Part shown: positions 16,666 through 25,789 of the stretch, in pieces | How the letters are laid out: each line of letters starts with the position of its first letter | How positions within the stretch are numbered: position 1 is the first letter of the stretch | Origin: Marinitoga sp. 38H-ov | GTDB taxonomy: Bacteria > Thermotogota > Thermotogae > Petrotogales > Petrotogaceae | Assembly: GCF_011057715.1 (NCBI RefSeq) | Contig: NZ_LNGH01000002.1 | Coordinates: 1-64,000 of the forward strand | Direction: 5' to 3' | Length of the DNA stretch: 64,000 nt | Made by a program: the position numbers and the translations under genes | Notes under the pieces: model-generated | Told to the model about the DNA's origin: nothing | Seen by the model: only the letters and a program-made list of their open reading frames with translations | Databases searched by the model: none

Positions 16666-17134
16666 AAATGATTTTTATTTTACTTTTATCTATTTCATTA
16701 TATCTTTCTCTTACAGTCTTTTTATAAATGGGATGTTTCCAATTGGGAGATATATCATTTAATGGTACAACAACAAAATCTCTTTCAAACATATACTTAT
16801 GTGGAATATTTAAATATTCTTTTTCTATTATTAATTCTCCATAATATAATATATCTAAATCTATTTCGCGTGGTCCCCATTTAAACCTTTTTTGCCTTTT
16901 AAGTTCTAATTCAATTTTTTTACATATTTCTAATAACTCTTCTGCTTTTTTTTCCGTATTAATAAGTACGCATGCATTCAAAAATGAGTCTTGTTCTGTA
17001 TATCCCCAAGGCTCTGTTTCATATATGTTAGAAACTTTTATTATTTCTACATTTTCTGACAATAAATCTATAGCTTTCTTAATATTATCAATTCTATTTC
17101 CAACATTTGAACCTAATGCGATTGCGCTTAAAAT
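16664..17134 (-). CDS. folK: HPPK (FolK), apparent AUU start
   Basis: FolK transfers pyrophosphate from ATP to 6-hydroxymethyl-dihydropterin. Conserved motifs are ALGSNVGNR near the N-terminus, YETEPWGYTEQDSFLNAC, RFKWGPREIDLDIL with the Mg-binding Asp pair, and PHKYMFERDFVVVPL. The first ATG (17062) would delete the nucleotide- and pterin-binding N-terminus. Upstream in frame there is no ATG, GTG or TTG before a stop. The frame ILSAIALGSNVG can begin only at ATT (17134), 8 nt after AAGGGGG. This gives 156 residues, normal for FolK, and overlaps folP by 7 bases. An AUU start as in infC is therefore inferred. Confidence 0.85.
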   Translation of the reverse strand: MLSAIALGSNVGNRIDNIKKAIDLLSENVEIIKVSNIYETEPWGYTEQDSFLNACVLINTEKKAEELLEICKKIELELKRQKRFKWGPREIDLDILYYGELIIEKEYLNIPHKYMFERDFVVVPLNDISPNWKHPIYKKTVRERYNEIDKSKIKII

Positions 17135-18324
17135 TTTTTATACCCCCTTAAAGCTTCTATCATTTTTATGGTTCTATAATTTTCTTTTACATCATGAACT
17201 CTGATTATCTCAATACCTTTTAATGCATAGTAAGATGTTAAAGCTAAAGTTCCTTCTAATCTATCATTTGTATTATCTATATTTAAAATATTTCCTATAG
17301 TGCTTTTTCTTGAATGCCCCATTAAAATAGGATATCCTAACACTCTAAACTCTTCAATATTATAACTAAGATTTAAATTATCTTGAACTCTTTTCCCAAA
17401 ACCAAAACCCGGATCTATAATTATTTGTTCTACCCCATTTTTTTGTGCAAAAAGTATTCTTTCTTCAAAATAATCTAATAATTCACTTATACAATTTTCA
17501 TAATACGGATTCTTTTGCATATCTTTTGGAGTCCCTTTTATATGCATTATAACAATTGGCAATTTAGATTCAGCAACCACATGTACCATATCCTTATCAA
17601 ATTGCATTCCAGATATATCATTAATTATGTCCACACCATTTTCAATAGCTTTTTTAGCTACTTCCGATTTATATGTATCAATACTTAAAATTATATTCGG
17701 AAATTCCTCTCTTAATGTTTTAATAACAGGGATTACTCTATCTATTTCTTCTTTTAACTCAACACTTTCCGATCCAGGTCTTGTTGATTCTGCGCCAATA
17801 TCTAAAATTTCTGCCCCTTCGCCTATCATTCTTTTTGCATTTTCTACAGCCTGATCTACACTACGTATCCTACTAGGTGCATGAAAAGAATCTGGGGTTA
17901 CATTTAATATGCCCATAATTTTTGAATTATTACCAAGAATTATTTTTTTATTATTATTTAAACTATATTCCCAATATCGTCTATTAATATTTTTAAATAT
18001 TTTTTCTAAAGCTTCTCTTACTTTTGGAATATCCCAATAATTCATAATTTTTAACTTTTGAATTAATAAGTTATATTGTTTTTTTGTACCTATTAACAAT
18101 ACATTAGTTTTATCAATCTTATGATTTATAGCATATTTATGTATAGCAGCATCTCCGCCTCTTGATAACATTTCTTGTTTTACTATGTTAGCACTTGTTA
18201 CATCAATATTTTCTATTAGTATATTATAATTATACATTTTAGATTTAAAAATAGGAATGCTTGCTGGATCTACTTTTATTTCTTTTTCTAAATCTATATC
18301 TTCTAGCATTCTAACCCTTACCAT
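17128..18324 (-). CDS. folP: Dihydropteroate synthase with N-terminal extension
   Basis: This 398-residue protein joins hydroxymethyl-dihydropterin pyrophosphate to p-aminobenzoate. The DHPS barrel starts near residue 135 with KIMGILNVTPDSF. Other motifs are ILDIGAESTRPGS, SIDTYKSEVA, INDISG, IIIDPGFGFGK and GHSRKS. The ~130-residue N-terminal extension is not part of the catalytic barrel; its role is unknown to me, though similar long forms occur in other bacteria. The gene overlaps folE2 at its start and folK at its end. Confidence 0.94.
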   Translation of the reverse strand: MVRVRMLEDIDLEKEIKVDPASIPIFKSKMYNYNILIENIDVTSANIVKQEMLSRGGDAAIHKYAINHKIDKTNVLLIGTKKQYNLLIQKLKIMNYWDIPKVREALEKIFKNINRRYWEYSLNNNKKIILGNNSKIMGILNVTPDSFHAPSRIRSVDQAVENAKRMIGEGAEILDIGAESTRPGSESVELKEEIDRVIPVIKTLREEFPNIILSIDTYKSEVAKKAIENGVDIINDISGMQFDKDMVHVVAESKLPIVIMHIKGTPKDMQKNPYYENCISELLDYFEERILFAQKNGVEQIIIDPGFGFGKRVQDNLNLSYNIEEFRVLGYPILMGHSRKSTIGNILNIDNTNDRLEGTLALTSYYALKGIEIIRVHDVKENYRTIKMIEALRGYKKF

Positions 18325-19064
18325 GACTTACCCTCTCTTTCAGAAAAGGCATTATGGCTGTGTATACTTTCATAACTTATCACCTTTATTTTATATCCAT
18401 CTATTCTACTATCATTTTCTAAAAATATACTTAGATCTCTAACTACATCTTCTACAAAATGAGGATTATCATACATATGTTCTGTTACATATTTTTCATC
18501 TTCTCTTTTTAATAGCGAAAAAACCATTCCACTGGAAGATCTTTCAACATATTTTGCAATATCTTCAATATGAATATCATGATTTAATTTTAATCCAATT
18601 TCAACTAATGCTCGCTGATTATGAGCACCATAATTTGAAATAGCTTTTGAACATGGACATAAGGTAATAATTGGTATAGCTAAATATAATCTAACCTCTT
18701 CATTCATTATTTCATAAGTAATATCGCATTTAGTATAACTTTCCATTTTAGTAATTGGTGCTTTTCTTAAAGAAAAATATGGAAATGATACTTTAATGTA
18801 TGATTTTTTTGCATCTAAAACTTTTCTTAATTCTTTACTCATTTCTATTAATCTCTTTTCCGAAAGATTGTTATGATATTTATTAAGAACTTCCACAAAA
18901 CGGCTCATATGAGTTCCTCTTACATTTTCATCTAAATCGACTAATAATGTAAAATTCCCTATTGTATGATTCCCATTAAATATAATTGGATATTCTAAGT
19001 CTGAAACACCAACTCCATGCAAATATATGCCTCTATTATCTAATTCTGCTTGCACATCTTTCAA
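18318..19064 (-). CDS. folE2: GTP cyclohydrolase FolE2
   Basis: This 248-residue type IB GTP cyclohydrolase makes dihydroneopterin triphosphate, the first step of folate synthesis. The metal/substrate motif CPCSKAISNYGAHNQRA is clear. A GTG at 19073 is possible, but the TTG at 19064 has GGGGTGA at good spacing and gives the family-typical beginning MKDVQAELDNRGI, so I chose it. FolE2 is the enzyme of organisms that cannot rely on the zinc enzyme FolE, which fits the neighbouring zinc-uptake operon. Confidence 0.93.
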   Translation of the reverse strand: MKDVQAELDNRGIYLHGVGVSDLEYPIIFNGNHTIGNFTLLVDLDENVRGTHMSRFVEVLNKYHNNLSEKRLIEMSKELRKVLDAKKSYIKVSFPYFSLRKAPITKMESYTKCDITYEIMNEEVRLYLAIPIITLCPCSKAISNYGAHNQRALVEIGLKLNHDIHIEDIAKYVERSSSGMVFSLLKREDEKYVTEHMYDNPHFVEDVVRDLSIFLENDSRIDGYKIKVISYESIHSHNAFSEREGKSW

Positions 19065-19065
19065 T

Positions 19066-19422
19066 TTATTCACCCCTATAATATACTACATTATTTTCTG
19101 TCTCATATAATGCCACTTCGTATAACTTACAATTATCCATTTTTAATTTATTCTTTAATTTATTCCATATCCAAATAGAAATATTTTCGGCAGTTGGTTG
19201 TTCAATTATTTCATTAATATATGAATGATCTAAAATATTAAGAACTTCTTCTCTTACTATCTTTTTTAATTCAAGAAAATCTATAACCATTCCTTCCTCA
19301 TCAGGAGTACCTTCTACTGTAATTTCTAGTCTATAATTATGTCCATGTAATGTTTCACATTTTCCATGATATTTAATTAAATTATGTGCTGCTGCAAAAT
19401 TGAATATTCTTTTTACTAACAT
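19066..19422 (-). CDS. PTPS-family protein, probable PTPS-III replacing FolB
   Basis: This 118-residue 6-pyruvoyl-tetrahydropterin synthase/QueD fold has zinc ligands His13 (FAAAHN), His26 and His28 (LHGHNY). The active site reads KCETLHGH: Glu23 accompanies the catalytic Cys22. Bacterial PTPS paralogues with Glu in place of, or next to, the Cys are reported to form 6-hydroxymethyl-dihydropterin and to complement folB loss. Here the gene leads folE2-folP-folK and no folB is present in the operon, so a folate role is more likely than queuosine. Confidence 0.85.
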   Translation of the reverse strand: MLVKRIFNFAAAHNLIKYHGKCETLHGHNYRLEITVEGTPDEEGMVIDFLELKKIVREEVLNILDHSYINEIIEQPTAENISIWIWNKLKNKLKMDNCKLYEVALYETENNVVYYRGE

Positions 19423-19508
19423 ATTACACCTCTTTCAATTAAGTTCAAAATTATTATATCACAATAGCACAATATTACCTTTTCAAAAATATTTCAATAT
19501 ATATAACT

Positions 19509-21467
19509 TTAATTCTCCGAATTAGTAAGAGAAATTATTTTACCGTTTTCATATATGTATTCAAGGAAATCTTTAAATAATTGATGATTATTAATAGTTT
19601 TTTTATCTCCAATTATTATTAATTTTTTCTTAGCTCTTGTAATAGCTACGTTTAATCTTCTTTCATCGGTTAAAAATCCGATTAATCCTTCTTCGTTGCT
19701 CCTTGTTAAAGAAAAAATTATTACATCATTTTCTTTTCCTTGAAAACCATCTACAGTATTTATTATGCCATCTATTTTATCTTTTAAAAATTTCACTTGA
19801 TCTTTATACGGAGAAATAATACCAAAATCCACATTATTTTCGTTTAAAATTCGAGTTATCTTAAAAATTATTTTTGCTTCAAAGGGATTATATTTTGAAA
19901 ATGATCCCTTTTTTACAACCTCAAATTTTTCTGGAATTAAAGAAGTGTCAACAAATATTATTGGAGATTCATCTAAAATTTTATTATATGGAAATTCCAG
20001 ATCTTTAATGCTTATTTTTAATGTTTGATTCTTAACTCTTTTATCACTTTTTAATATACCGCCATAAAATTTGTTATTGGAAAATTGCATTATTTTATCA
20101 TTCATTCTATATTGTATGGTTAAAATAGAGGAATTTTCTTTATAAACATTTATCATTTTTTCAAACAAAGTTTTTGACAATATATTTTTTGCTTTATCAT
20201 TTAATATTGTAGGGGGCAACTGTTTATGATCACCCCCCATAATAATTTTTTTTCCATGCACAATAGGAATGTAACATGATGGTTCTGTAGCTTGCGATCC
20301 TTCGTCTATTATTACAGTATCAAATATTATATTTTCCATTTCTTCAATACCTGATGAACTATTTGTACTTACTACTACATTACTATTTAATATTATTTTT
20401 CTAATTAAATTATTTTCTAATTCTTTTGCTTGTTCGTATAATTTTTGAATTTCATTATTTAAATTTATCCAAGAACTCATAGATTTCATGTCATTTGGAA
20501 ATATTCCTCTTGTGCCACGCCCTTTTAATGCATACTTATTAATTTGTTCATCAGTTAATCCTCTTCTAAATTGTGGAGTTGGTTTAATATATTTATCTCT
20601 TTCTTCTGCTAATTTAGATGCTTTTTCCCTTAAATCTTCAACTTTTTTATAATCTTCATGGTTTTCTACTATATAATATAATGAATGTTCTTTTAATTCT
20701 TCATCAATTCTTGTTGGATGTCCCAACCTACAAACTTTTATGTTTTCGTATTTTATTAAATTAAAAAGCAAATTATCAGTTGCAGTGTTTGAATCAGCAG
20801 TTGCCAAAACCCTTTTACCTAACTTTACTTCTTGAAGGATAATTTCAGTTAATGTTCTTGTTTTTCCTGTCCCGGGGGGGCCATGTATTAAAAATACATC
20901 TTCGCTGCCAATAGCTTTTTCTACAGCTTCTTTTTGAGATTTATTCAAATTCATATCAAAAAAATTCAATTTAACTTTTTTGGGTAATTTTGGTTTTTTG
21001 TTTCCAAGTATTATAGATTTTAATATGTTTAATTTACCTTCTGCATAATGAAGCTTTAATATTGACTCTTGCATTCTTTTAAATGTTACTTCATTTAAAT
21101 ATAAATCAATTCTTATATTTTTTGATTTTTGCACCCAAAATGGTGGTTTGTTTGAAAATGCCACTATAACATATTTATTTCCAACTTCGGTAACAGAACC
21201 TATCAAATCACTTTTTAATGGATTTCCTTTACTAATTAAAACTACATCTCCAACAGATATATCTGTTTTAAAAGACTCTTTTCTTCCAAATTTAATTAAA
21301 TATAAGTTTCCCATTTCTTTTCCAATAAACTTACCATTTAAATTATTTATGGCATGGCCAATTTTTTCTCTATTTTTTCCATATTCTTTTATCTCATTGA
21401 GCATAGATTTTATTTCAGCTTCTTTTTCTAATTCTACTGCTTCATATAAATCTTCCAAATATCCCAT
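19509..21467 (-). CDS. SF1B DNA/RNA helicase, IGHMBP2/Upf1-like
   Basis: This 652-residue superfamily I helicase has an N-terminal beta-barrel-like domain before the motor. Motifs in order: HGPPGTGKTRTL (I), ATADSNTATDNLL (Ia), IIDEGSQATEPS (II), GGDHKQLPPT (III), IQYRMNDKIMQFSN (IV), VDGFQGKENDVIIFSLTRS (V) and RRLNVAITRAKKKLIIIGD (VI). Motif II is DEGS in place of DEAS. It resembles the bacterial relatives of the TIGR00376 helicase family. A RecB-like Fe-S nuclease lies nearby in divergent orientation. Confidence 0.9.
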   Translation of the reverse strand: MGYLEDLYEAVELEKEAEIKSMLNEIKEYGKNREKIGHAINNLNGKFIGKEMGNLYLIKFGRKESFKTDISVGDVVLISKGNPLKSDLIGSVTEVGNKYVIVAFSNKPPFWVQKSKNIRIDLYLNEVTFKRMQESILKLHYAEGKLNILKSIILGNKKPKLPKKVKLNFFDMNLNKSQKEAVEKAIGSEDVFLIHGPPGTGKTRTLTEIILQEVKLGKRVLATADSNTATDNLLFNLIKYENIKVCRLGHPTRIDEELKEHSLYYIVENHEDYKKVEDLREKASKLAEERDKYIKPTPQFRRGLTDEQINKYALKGRGTRGIFPNDMKSMSSWINLNNEIQKLYEQAKELENNLIRKIILNSNVVVSTNSSSGIEEMENIIFDTVIIDEGSQATEPSCYIPIVHGKKIIMGGDHKQLPPTILNDKAKNILSKTLFEKMINVYKENSSILTIQYRMNDKIMQFSNNKFYGGILKSDKRVKNQTLKISIKDLEFPYNKILDESPIIFVDTSLIPEKFEVVKKGSFSKYNPFEAKIIFKITRILNENNVDFGIISPYKDQVKFLKDKIDGIINTVDGFQGKENDVIIFSLTRSNEEGLIGFLTDERRLNVAITRAKKKLIIIGDKKTINNHQLFKDFLEYIYENGKIISLTNSEN

Positions 21468-21486
21468 TTCATCACCTATTTTTGTT

Positions 21487-22209
21487 TTATAAATTGCTTA
21501 AAAAAGATAAAATTTCTTTTAAAATTATTTTTTGTTGTTTTTCTTTTGTGATAGTTGATTTATTATCCCCTTTTTGAAATCCGTAATATCCAAAATTTGA
21601 ATGGTTTCCTCCATTAATCATTATATATTTTGTATTTTTTGGTAATAATAATTTATATTTTTCGATTTTTTCTTTAGTTGCTAAACCATCTAATTCTCCA
21701 TATATAGATAAAACTTTAATATTATAATTTGATAAATTATTTGTTTCAGCTGGATATGAAGCTAATAATATTAATCCAGATATTAAATCTGGATTATCAT
21801 ATATAAATTTCGATGCCATTGCTCCTCCTAAAGAATGACCAATTATTAGCCAATTTTTATAATTAACTTTATCTATAATTTTTTTAGCTGCATTGATATT
21901 AAAAACTGCTAAATTCAACGGCATTTTTATTAAAAATACATCATATCCTTCTTTGGATAAATTAAAGCATAATGGCGCATAAGCTTCTGGAGAAACTAAT
22001 CCGCCAGGATAAAATATAATTCCAATTTCTTTTTTAATTTTAGGTTGAAAATTGATAATATTATCTTTTATTATTACATTAATTTTTTCATTGGAAACTA
22101 AAAAATTTTGCACAATATTTTCTGATTCATAATTAACATAATTGAATAATGCTATTGAAGATGCTCCTAGTATAGATATAATAATTAAAACAATAAACCA
22201 TTTATTCAT
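21487..22209 (-). CDS. Membrane-anchored alpha/beta hydrolase
   Basis: This 240-residue protein has one N-terminal hydrophobic segment (residues 5-25), suggesting membrane anchoring or export. The hydrolase part shows FYPGGLVSPEAYAPL near the oxyanion site, the nucleophile elbow IGHSLGGAMAS, an Asp in YGELDGLA and a His in NGGNHSNFG. It is of the dienelactone hydrolase-like type. It precedes the helicase gene by 19 nt, so the two may be co-transcribed, but no functional link is evident. Confidence 0.85.
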   Translation of the reverse strand: MNKWFIVLIIISILGASSIALFNYVNYESENIVQNFLVSNEKINVIIKDNIINFQPKIKKEIGIIFYPGGLVSPEAYAPLCFNLSKEGYDVFLIKMPLNLAVFNINAAKKIIDKVNYKNWLIIGHSLGGAMASKFIYDNPDLISGLILLASYPAETNNLSNYNIKVLSIYGELDGLATKEKIEKYKLLLPKNTKYIMINGGNHSNFGYYGFQKGDNKSTITKEKQQKIILKEILSFLSNL

Positions 22210-22309
22210 AAAATTCCTCCTTATTATTTTTTAATATATTATACTATATAATTGATTTATTTAAATTATAATTGTATAATAATTATGTATCTTATTTAGA
22301 GGTGATATA

Positions 22310-23251
22310 ATGACAGAATATCCTGAAAAATCTTGGTCTTTTTCAAAAGATAAATTATTATCTTCTTGTCCTAAAGCATATTATTTTTCAAAATTTTTGA
22401 TGTGGGGCGGCTGGTTTTTTGACGCCCCAGAAAGAAAAAGAAAAGCTTATTTATTAACAAAATTAACTACTATAGAACAATTTTTAGGATCATTAATTCA
22501 TGATTATATTGCGAATAATATATCTTCTTTAAAAACTAAAGATTTAAATTCTGCTATATTTTATATAGGAAATAAATTTAATAATGCTATATATTCGTCA
22601 TATAATCTAAAAAAAGAATGGGAAATGAATCCCAAGAATTTTATTATGTTTCATTCAATTTATTATAATACAAGAAATGTTTTTAAAAATAATTTAGGTT
22701 ATGAAATAAAAACTAAAACTCAAAATATCTTAAAAAACTATTTTAATTCTAAAACACTGAAAGATGTGGAACAAGGTGTTAGAATAATAGAAATTGACAA
22801 AGAACAAAATTATACTAATTTTTATGTAAAAAATTACAAAATTTATTCTATAGTAGATTTTATGTATGAGAAGGATAATATTATTTATATAGTTGACTGG
22901 AAAACAGGAAAAAAGTCAAAGGATGATGAATTTCAGTTAAAATTATATGCTTTATACGCTTATAAGAATTATAATATTGATTTAGAAAACACTATTTTAG
23001 TAAATGAATACTTGTTAAACGGGAAAAGAGAAGAAAGAACATTTCCTAAAGAAAGTATTTTAGAAGTTGAAAAATATATATGTAATAGAATAGATATAAT
23101 GGAACATTATTTATTGGATAAAGAAAAAAATATTCCTAAAAATGAGAAATATTTTCTAGCCAAACCTTCAAATTATAATTGCAAGTGGTGTAATTTTAAA
23201 GAAATTTGTGAGGCATATAAGGAAAACTTTTTATGTAAATCAAGGGAATAA
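22310..23251 (+). CDS. PD-(D/E)XK nuclease with Fe-S cysteines (RecB/Cas4-like)
   Basis: This 313-residue protein has the RecB-type nuclease core: motif I His in LGSLIHDYI, then the acidic residues of IYSIVDFMY and IVDWKTGKK, and a QLKLYALYAY helix. Four cysteines are arranged as Cys20 (SSCPKAYYF) and Cys291-x2-Cys294-x5-Cys300, the exact 4Fe-4S pattern of Cas4, AddB and Dna2 nucleases. It is not next to cas genes. Its end overlaps that of the convergent aroH-like gene by 12 bases. Likely a single-strand DNA nuclease in repair. Confidence 0.88.
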   Translation: MTEYPEKSWSFSKDKLLSSCPKAYYFSKFLMWGGWFFDAPERKRKAYLLTKLTTIEQFLGSLIHDYIANNISSLKTKDLNSAIFYIGNKFNNAIYSSYNLKKEWEMNPKNFIMFHSIYYNTRNVFKNNLGYEIKTKTQNILKNYFNSKTLKDVEQGVRIIEIDKEQNYTNFYVKNYKIYSIVDFMYEKDNIIYIVDWKTGKKSKDDEFQLKLYALYAYKNYNIDLENTILVNEYLLNGKREERTFPKESILEVEKYICNRIDIMEHYLLDKEKNIPKNEKYFLAKPSNYNCKWCNFKEICEAYKENFLCKSRE

Positions 23252-23581
23252 ATCTTCCCTTAATTTTTTAGCTTTATGCAAAAACACAAAATTTTTAGTT
23301 TCACTCTCACATAAAATTAATAATCTTATTATACCCTCATGAGACTCTTCAAACATTGCTTCTTGCAATGTCATTAATGGAATATCTTTTAAATCAAATT
23401 CTTCTCTTATTGCCGTAATTGGATTATATGCTGTAATATCAGGAGTTACGGAAGCTAATATTGCAATAATATCTTTTATATGATTATTTTTTATAATTTC
23501 ATTGTATAATTCTGTAGAACGTTTTATTATATGACTTTTTTCATTTTTTTCTATTGATGTTGCTCCTCTTATTCCAACCAT
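23240..23581 (-). CDS. aroH: Chorismate mutase, AroH type
   Basis: This 113-residue protein matches the trimeric AroH fold. It starts VGIRGATSIEKN, with the conserved catalytic Arg of the family, and continues with SVTPDITAYNPITAIRE and IRLLILCE. It converts chorismate to prephenate for tyrosine and phenylalanine. It is transcribed alone and convergent with the nuclease gene. Confidence 0.9.
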   Translation of the reverse strand: MVGIRGATSIEKNEKSHIIKRSTELYNEIIKNNHIKDIIAILASVTPDITAYNPITAIREEFDLKDIPLMTLQEAMFEESHEGIIRLLILCESETKNFVFLHKAKKLREDLFP

Positions 23582-23679
23582 ATTACACCTCTATAAATAT
23601 TATTATTAATTATATTGATGTATATTATTATATCATAATATTTCATGTTTAATAAATATTTTTAAATATATATACTTAA

Positions 23680-24426
23680 TCAAAATTCTGTAAGATACTT
23701 CCAATAGCGCTTAGGCATATATTGCCTTTGCAATTTAGGATTTAATCTTTCATGTATTTCAGAACTAATAAAATAATTTTTCCAAAAAATTTGATATTCA
23801 TTTTCTAAATATGATAGATTTTCATCTTTTAAATAAAAATTTTGTTCATTGTTTGCTACTTCAAATAACTCTGTACATTCATTTTTATACACAAGTGCCA
23901 AATTGCGTTTCAAATCATGAATTACCCAATTTTCGTTTTTTAATCTATCTTTAAAATAAGAAGATAATAATGTTATTATATTATGAGCTGGTTCAAATGG
24001 CGCATATAGAGTATTATCTTTTAATTCTCTAAATCTTAATAATCCTTTAAATCTATGTGTTTCATTAATGACTTTTTGAATAGAATCTTTTAACTTTAAA
24101 ACATAATTTTTATCTATATAAAATTCTGCATTCCAGCCTATTTTAATTGATAAATTAAAGTATTTTATAATATCAACCTCTATATTTTCAATTTCAGATA
24201 AATATGATAAATAAATATTTCTTAATACATCTTTATCTAAATTTTTTAAAATAAAAACTATAACAATTCTAGCTTTTTCATAGTCTGTTTTTATATTTTC
24301 TATTAAATTAAAAATAGTAGGATTATAATTTCTAAAAACTATATCAGGTATTTTTCTTGTATTATAACAATGATAAATTAAACTTAAAAAACCCGGAAAC
24401 GTGCCATCATATGTATAAATATTCAT
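23680..24426 (-). CDS. DUF4130/TIGR03915-like putative DNA repair partner
   Basis: This 248-residue protein begins MNIYTYDGTFPGFLSLIYHCY, the recognisable start of the TIGR03915 family, whose genes sit beside TIGR03916 radical SAM genes. A later segment FKGLLRFRELKDNTLYAPFEPAHN is also typical. No catalytic motif is obvious. It starts two bases after the radical SAM gene stop, so the two are surely co-translated. Biochemical role is unknown; a role in modifying or repairing nucleic acids is proposed for the pair by family naming only. Confidence 0.85.
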   Translation of the reverse strand: MNIYTYDGTFPGFLSLIYHCYNTRKIPDIVFRNYNPTIFNLIENIKTDYEKARIVIVFILKNLDKDVLRNIYLSYLSEIENIEVDIIKYFNLSIKIGWNAEFYIDKNYVLKLKDSIQKVINETHRFKGLLRFRELKDNTLYAPFEPAHNIITLLSSYFKDRLKNENWVIHDLKRNLALVYKNECTELFEVANNEQNFYLKDENLSYLENEYQIFWKNYFISSEIHERLNPKLQRQYMPKRYWKYLTEF

Positions 24427-24428
24427 AT

Positions 24429-25676
24429 TTACACCACCTTCTTAATATCAGTTAATGGAAATATTGGAATTAATTTTTTTTCACTTTTTATTAATTCTTC
24501 TTTTATTATTTCTGGATTTAAAAGGACATTTGAATAATATTTCCCGCTACAAGTTATAAAATATTTAGCCCGTTTTAAAACAACGCCAATTTTTTTTAAT
24601 TGATCAAAAGTAATAGGAACATATTTCCTAATTTTTAAAATAGTTAAGGCAGATTTTATACCTATTCCAGGTACTCTTAATAGCATTTCATATGATGCTT
24701 TATTAATTTCGACAGGAAAGTAGTTAAAGTTTCTTAAAGCCCATGATGTTTTAGGATCAATATCTTCATCTAGAAACGGATTTTTCTCATCAAGAATCTC
24801 ATTTGCAGAAAATTTATAAAATCTTAATAACCAATCTGCTTGGTACAATCTATTTTCTCTTCTTAATGGAGGTTTTATATTTGGTAGTTTAGGATCATCT
24901 GTGACCTTAATAAATGCAGAATAATATACTCTTTTAATATTAAATTTTTTATACATACCTTCAGCTAGTTTTAAAATCCGAAAATCATTTTCTGGTGATG
25001 CACCAACAATTAATTGTGTTGTGTGACCACCGGGAACAAATAACGGAACTTTTTTATATTTTTTTCTTTCTTCCAAATTAGCTAATGTATTTTGTCCCAA
25101 AAAACTCATTGGTTTTATTATATTTTCTTTTTTCTTTTGAGGAGCTAATAATTTTAAACTTTTCTCACTAGGTAATTCGATATTTACACTCAAACGATCT
25201 GCATGGAATCCGGCTTCATGAATTAATTTTAAATCAGCACCAGGTATTACTTTTAAATGAATATATCCATTGAAATTTTCATCTAATCTAAGTTTTTTTA
25301 CAACTTTCAGCATTTGTTCCATTGTATAATCTGAATTTTTAATAATCGCGGAACTTAAAAACAAACCTTCAATATAATTTCTCTTATAAAAATTTATAGT
25401 TATATTAACTATTTCATCAACAGTAAAAGTTGCACGTTTAATATTATTACTTGATCTATTAATACAATATGCACAGTCATATATACAAGCATTAGAAAGT
25501 AGAATTTTAAGTAAAGAGATACAACGACCATCATTCGTCCAACTATGGCATACACCGCTACTAATGGTTTTTCCTAACCCTTTTTTGGAATTTGCTCGCT
25601 CACTTCCACTTGAAGAACATGAAACATCATATTTAGCAGATGCCGATAATATTTTTAATTTTTCATTTACATCCAT
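24429..25676 (-). CDS. Radical SAM protein with HhH (TIGR03916-like)
   Basis: This 415-residue protein has the radical SAM cluster motif CIYDCAYC near residue 80 and a C-terminal helix-hairpin-helix, LLRVPGIGIKSALTILKIRK, that usually binds DNA backbones. It belongs to the putative DNA modification/repair radical SAM family TIGR03916. Upstream in-frame codons to 25751 lack a ribosome binding site; the ATG at 25676 follows GGGTGAT. The partner gene follows immediately. The reaction is unknown. The combination of radical chemistry with a DNA-binding motif recalls spore photoproduct lyase only in outline. Confidence 0.88.
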   Translation of the reverse strand: MDVNEKLKILSASAKYDVSCSSSGSERANSKKGLGKTISSGVCHSWTNDGRCISLLKILLSNACIYDCAYCINRSSNNIKRATFTVDEIVNITINFYKRNYIEGLFLSSAIIKNSDYTMEQMLKVVKKLRLDENFNGYIHLKVIPGADLKLIHEAGFHADRLSVNIELPSEKSLKLLAPQKKKENIIKPMSFLGQNTLANLEERKKYKKVPLFVPGGHTTQLIVGASPENDFRILKLAEGMYKKFNIKRVYYSAFIKVTDDPKLPNIKPPLRRENRLYQADWLLRFYKFSANEILDEKNPFLDEDIDPKTSWALRNFNYFPVEINKASYEMLLRVPGIGIKSALTILKIRKYVPITFDQLKKIGVVLKRAKYFITCSGKYYSNVLLNPEIIKEELIKSEKKLIPIFPLTDIKKVV

Positions 25677-25789
25677 AATATCACCCAGTTTATGTATAAT
25701 TTTATTATTTATAACTACATTAATTATACTACATTTAAGTATGAAATTCAAGAGGTATATGCAAAAACTATGTTATAGGAGGTATATGT

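Noticed and set aside
19423-19508. PreQ1 riboswitch before the PTPS/QueD-like gene
   Set aside because: The leader is AT-rich, and no C-rich loop or pseudoknot tail of a preQ1 aptamer is visible. The gene also fits folate, not queuosine.
22310-23251. Cas4 of a CRISPR system
   Set aside because: The nuclease has the Cas4-like Fe-S pattern, but no other cas gene and no repeat-spacer array occur in the window.
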